DNA of 64,000 nt, taken from the NCBI RefSeq assembly GCF_001625305.1, contig NW_017804021.1, positions 445,839 through 509,838 on the forward strand. Reading direction: 5' to 3'. Below the pieces are notes generated by a model, which worked only from the letters and a program-made list of their open reading frames with translations, was not told where the DNA came from and did not search any database. How positions within the stretch are numbered: position 1 is the stretch's first letter; every line of letters begins with the position of its first letter. This DNA is from Branchiostoma belcheri. Lineage: Eukaryota > Chordata > Leptocardii > Amphioxiformes > Branchiostomatidae. This document shows, piece by piece, positions 61,117 to 64,000 of the stretch. The translations under genes were made by a program, and so were the position numbers.

Positions 61117-64000
61117 TGCCAACTTTTGTCAGGTGGGTCTGAAACGTGTAGGTTTGGGGCGATTCAAAACATTTGTAAACTACTCTTTCTGATATAGAAC
61201 CTGTTCCTACAAGTCTCTGTGCCTTAGTAGCACATGAACTACATGAAACGTTATCTGATGTATTTAATCTTCTTATTTAATTAGGTACCAAATATTGCTT
61301 GTTTTGCCCTCAAGGTCAGATGGTGTTCTTTAAGTAACCAGTTAATTCTTACCAGTTGGCTTTACACAGTACCTCCAGAGTTTGTTTTTATTTTATTGTA
61401 GGGCAGGCTTGTAACAAATGCTGGGAAATCCTTCTTCAGTTAAGGTACTGTTACAGTTAATGTTTTTGTATGGGAATTTTGTGCAATGATTGGCATTAGT
61501 CTTCCCTATACTGTTTCAGGCCACATAATTCTTTTCCAAACGCTAGCGTACTACTAATCGCGCTCCTGGCGGCCGGCCACCCCGAAGTTGTGGGGGTCAT
61601 TAACCTCTGGCCGAGAGCTTGTGTAACACAGGCTAGCGAGCGTACCAATCTGTTAGAACTTTTCTGACCAGAAAGCTGTGAACAACTGTTGTTTGTTATT
61701 GCTGAAAAGGGTCCTACATTTATGGACTTTTCATGTACAATACCTCCTATATCTTTTTCAAATCTTTTATTTCAAGTCACATGAAGACACTTCTAAAACT
61801 ATTTTTGGCAAACTTTTGGAAACAGACCAGCCAACTTGTGTAAGACGTGACAGAAAGCATCTTTATTTACTCAGATATGGAAGAACAATCACACAAGAAT
61901 AGATCACCTGCAAGGACAGAAAAAATTTGTACAGTATATACAAGCATGATTATAATGTAATAAATGCTTATTCTTCATTTCAAGTCAGTGTTGTTCAACA
62001 TACACTTCTCTACTATCTAAACACTTGACAACACACAATGCCTTTCAATAATTATTATAAAACGTTATATAATGGAAAACCATGACACCAACATTTCACC
62101 CAATACTATTATCATTGACAGGACTTATGGTAAAAATAAAGGTAGGAAAATATTCAACTCTGGCAGTGCACCTATACTTTCTCCCATCTTTGCTATAGCT
62201 ATGAGAAAATAAGGTCTAAAACCGTTCACAATTTATACAAACGACACTTTAAGTGTGAATCACAATAAATGCATCTTGTCTTTAATTGGTAAACTGGTCT
62301 AGTGTAGTCTAGCGATGTTTGAAGGAGACAGAACTAATACCCATGATGACACCCAGGCTGGTAAATATCATGATAACACACCAGATTTACGTGCTTAGTC
62401 ACTAGAACTTAACTGTCTACTCGATTTTTCTATTGCACTGACTTTAAGATCACTGAGCTATCTACTGATGAAGGCTGGTGTCCACGATTGTCACGCTGGG
62501 ACAATCTTCACGTTACACGCCGGTTTGCGCGTTGTTCCTAGTTCCCAAGGGCTTGCGGGCTGCTTTCGTCTGTTAAGGAAACAATTTAAAGACGGTTGGA
62601 ACAAGAAGAGGGTTTATGTACCTATCTACGCTAAATCCAGAGACAGGATAGCAAGCCCAATCACAATGGAATGATGTGCCTAATCTCCAAGCAGATGTGA
62701 GGACACATCATTCTCTGTTTTTTGCACCATTTATTGGTTGTTGTTGGAGGAAGCAGATTAGTTAAATAACAAAAGTAAAGAATACCAATGATACCAAAAC
62801 AAGTGTAAAAAAAATTAAAATTGAGCTGAATCTTTACATCTGCTTGGAAATTTGCTTGGCTACCCTGGGTGCCATCCTATTTGCATATAGGGGCTTGCCT
62901 CCCATACTCACTCCCTACGAAGGGAGTAAATTTGTTCATTTATTTTAGGGAGTGAGTATGGGAGCACCAGTATACAATAAGATGGCTGGCAGGCCATAGC
63001 TTGGCATGGTTAAGCAGCTGAAAAGAGGCCTGTTAATGGAATGCTGATTGTATGGTGGTCAAACAGTACAAGCTCGCTAAAAGCTACGTTATGTTGTTGA
63101 CTAAAAGCATGGAATGGTCTGAGGCTCCATTGCAAGCAAGTTCAGCAGTGCATGCAGCAGATTATCTTTTATGAATGCAGCAGATTATCTCATATTAATG
63201 CAGCAGTACAAGCTTAAAGCATGATTTGTATCAAGTCCCATTTCAATATACAATATATTGCCAGTTTTTAATTTCTCTCTTTAAGTGTTGCCATTTTCGG
63301 AATATACAACTCTTTAAATTCAATACGTTTGCAGGAACTGGACTACTTTTTTAAAATCACGACAAAAATCATTGAATAGGACCTTTGATTTGAAGTTAGA
63401 GCAGTCGCAGAAAGCAATAATGCCTTTTTAAAGTGATATTAACCTTGTTTGTTTTGGAGTTATTCACGCTGAGGAAGCTCTTTACATTTGCAATGCTCAT
63501 TCTCCGCTGTAAGTAAAGAAGTGCTTTTTAGGGTGCTTACACAAGGGCTGCAACCAAGGTTAACATCTACATGTAATCTAGTCTACATTTGCAGCACAAC
63601 AATGACGAAAAAAAGGGAAAACAAAGTCTCCCATATAAAAGGGAACACATGATTACAACAACTGTATGTACAGATCGTGACAAGCAAAGTGGTGACAGAC
63701 AAAAGGAAAAAGGACAGCACAAAAGTTCTGACATGAAACTGAAAAATAAAATAGCGACAGAAAGAGACAGGAGAATGGATCATTGTTTCTTTATTTCAAA
63801 TCTTCACAAAGGTTACACAGAATAAATTATTCATTATCATCACACATACAGTTTTTTAATAAATAGATAAATTATATAATCTCATACACGATTCTTTTTG
63901 CAACATTTGTTCAGTCTGGTGGTCAAACCAAAATTTTTACAGTTTCACACAAAGGGTTTGATTTCACTCTCCATATCTGGTAATGGATAAGGATAGACTT
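61117..64000. other. AT-rich non-coding sequence after RNF121
   Basis: It may contain alternative RNF121 3' UTR or the 3' UTR of a gene beyond the window. No exon with recognisable protein similarity is seen. Contains a short inverted repeat at 62900-62963 and AATCTCCAAGCAGAT-type tips at about 62680 and 62840. Confidence 0.5.
62900..62963. repeat. Short hairpin, 17-bp perfect arms
   Basis: TCCCATACTCACTCCCT at 62900-62916 is the exact reverse complement of AGGGAGTGAGTATGGGA at 62947-62963, with a 30-base AT-rich loop. Probably a MITE remnant or a single-arm foldback. Confidence 0.8.

Overview
This is a eukaryotic, intron-rich window, most likely from an amphioxus (Branchiostoma, Cephalochordata). 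The reasons are metazoan gene families with vertebrate-like exon phases, an extreme density of short inverted-repeat elements (MITE-like) in every intron and intergenic space, tRNA-derived SINEs, and two 20-base N gaps that each join overlapping, slightly diverged contig ends, as expected when a highly heterozygous diploid is assembled. There are no operons, CRISPR arrays or prokaryotic signals. The genus is inferred; no marker in the window settles the species.

Layout, left to right. (1) About 1-15.2 kb, + strand: the last exons of a DDX11/CHL1-type DNA helicase (exons 7825-7900 and 10471-10625, then two candidate terminal exons at 15020-15049 and 15189-15227), set in repeat-filled introns. 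(2) 15.2-24.2 kb: intergenic, MITE-rich. (3) 24.2-37.3 kb, + strand: a secreted Frizzled-related protein (sFRP1/2/5 type) with three coding exons. The last exon (netrin-like domain) is present twice, at 33643-33968 and 36849-37174, with an N gap and a truncated LINE between them, probably two haplotypes placed end to end. (4) 40.2-45.9 kb, - strand: a secreted protein with six EGF repeats and a C-terminal C-type lectin domain, ten coding exons plus a likely 5' UTR exon. (5) 46-49.9 kb: intergenic, with a (CACT)n microsatellite and nested repeats. (6) 49.9-54.4 kb, - strand: a single-coding-exon leucine-rich-repeat membrane protein of 942 residues whose tail is full of signalling motifs (Tyr-based, SH3-ligand, 14-3-3-like and PKA-like) and ends in an 84-bp coding minisatellite. 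(7) 55.2-61.1 kb, + strand: an RNF121-type membrane RING E3 ligase, nine exons, with two consecutive U12-type introns and a foldback element in intron 5. (8) 61.1-64 kb: no recognised gene.

The genes do not form an obvious pathway. sFRP would modulate Wnt signalling outside the cell, the EGF/lectin and LRR proteins look like extracellular or cell-surface recognition molecules, RNF121 acts in ER/Golgi membranes, and DDX11 acts in the nucleus on replication and cohesion. The LRR gene and RNF121 are divergent (head to head, under 1 kb apart). sFRP and the EGF/lectin gene are convergent. All exon joins below were checked by eye for splice consensus and reading phase; none was checked against transcripts.
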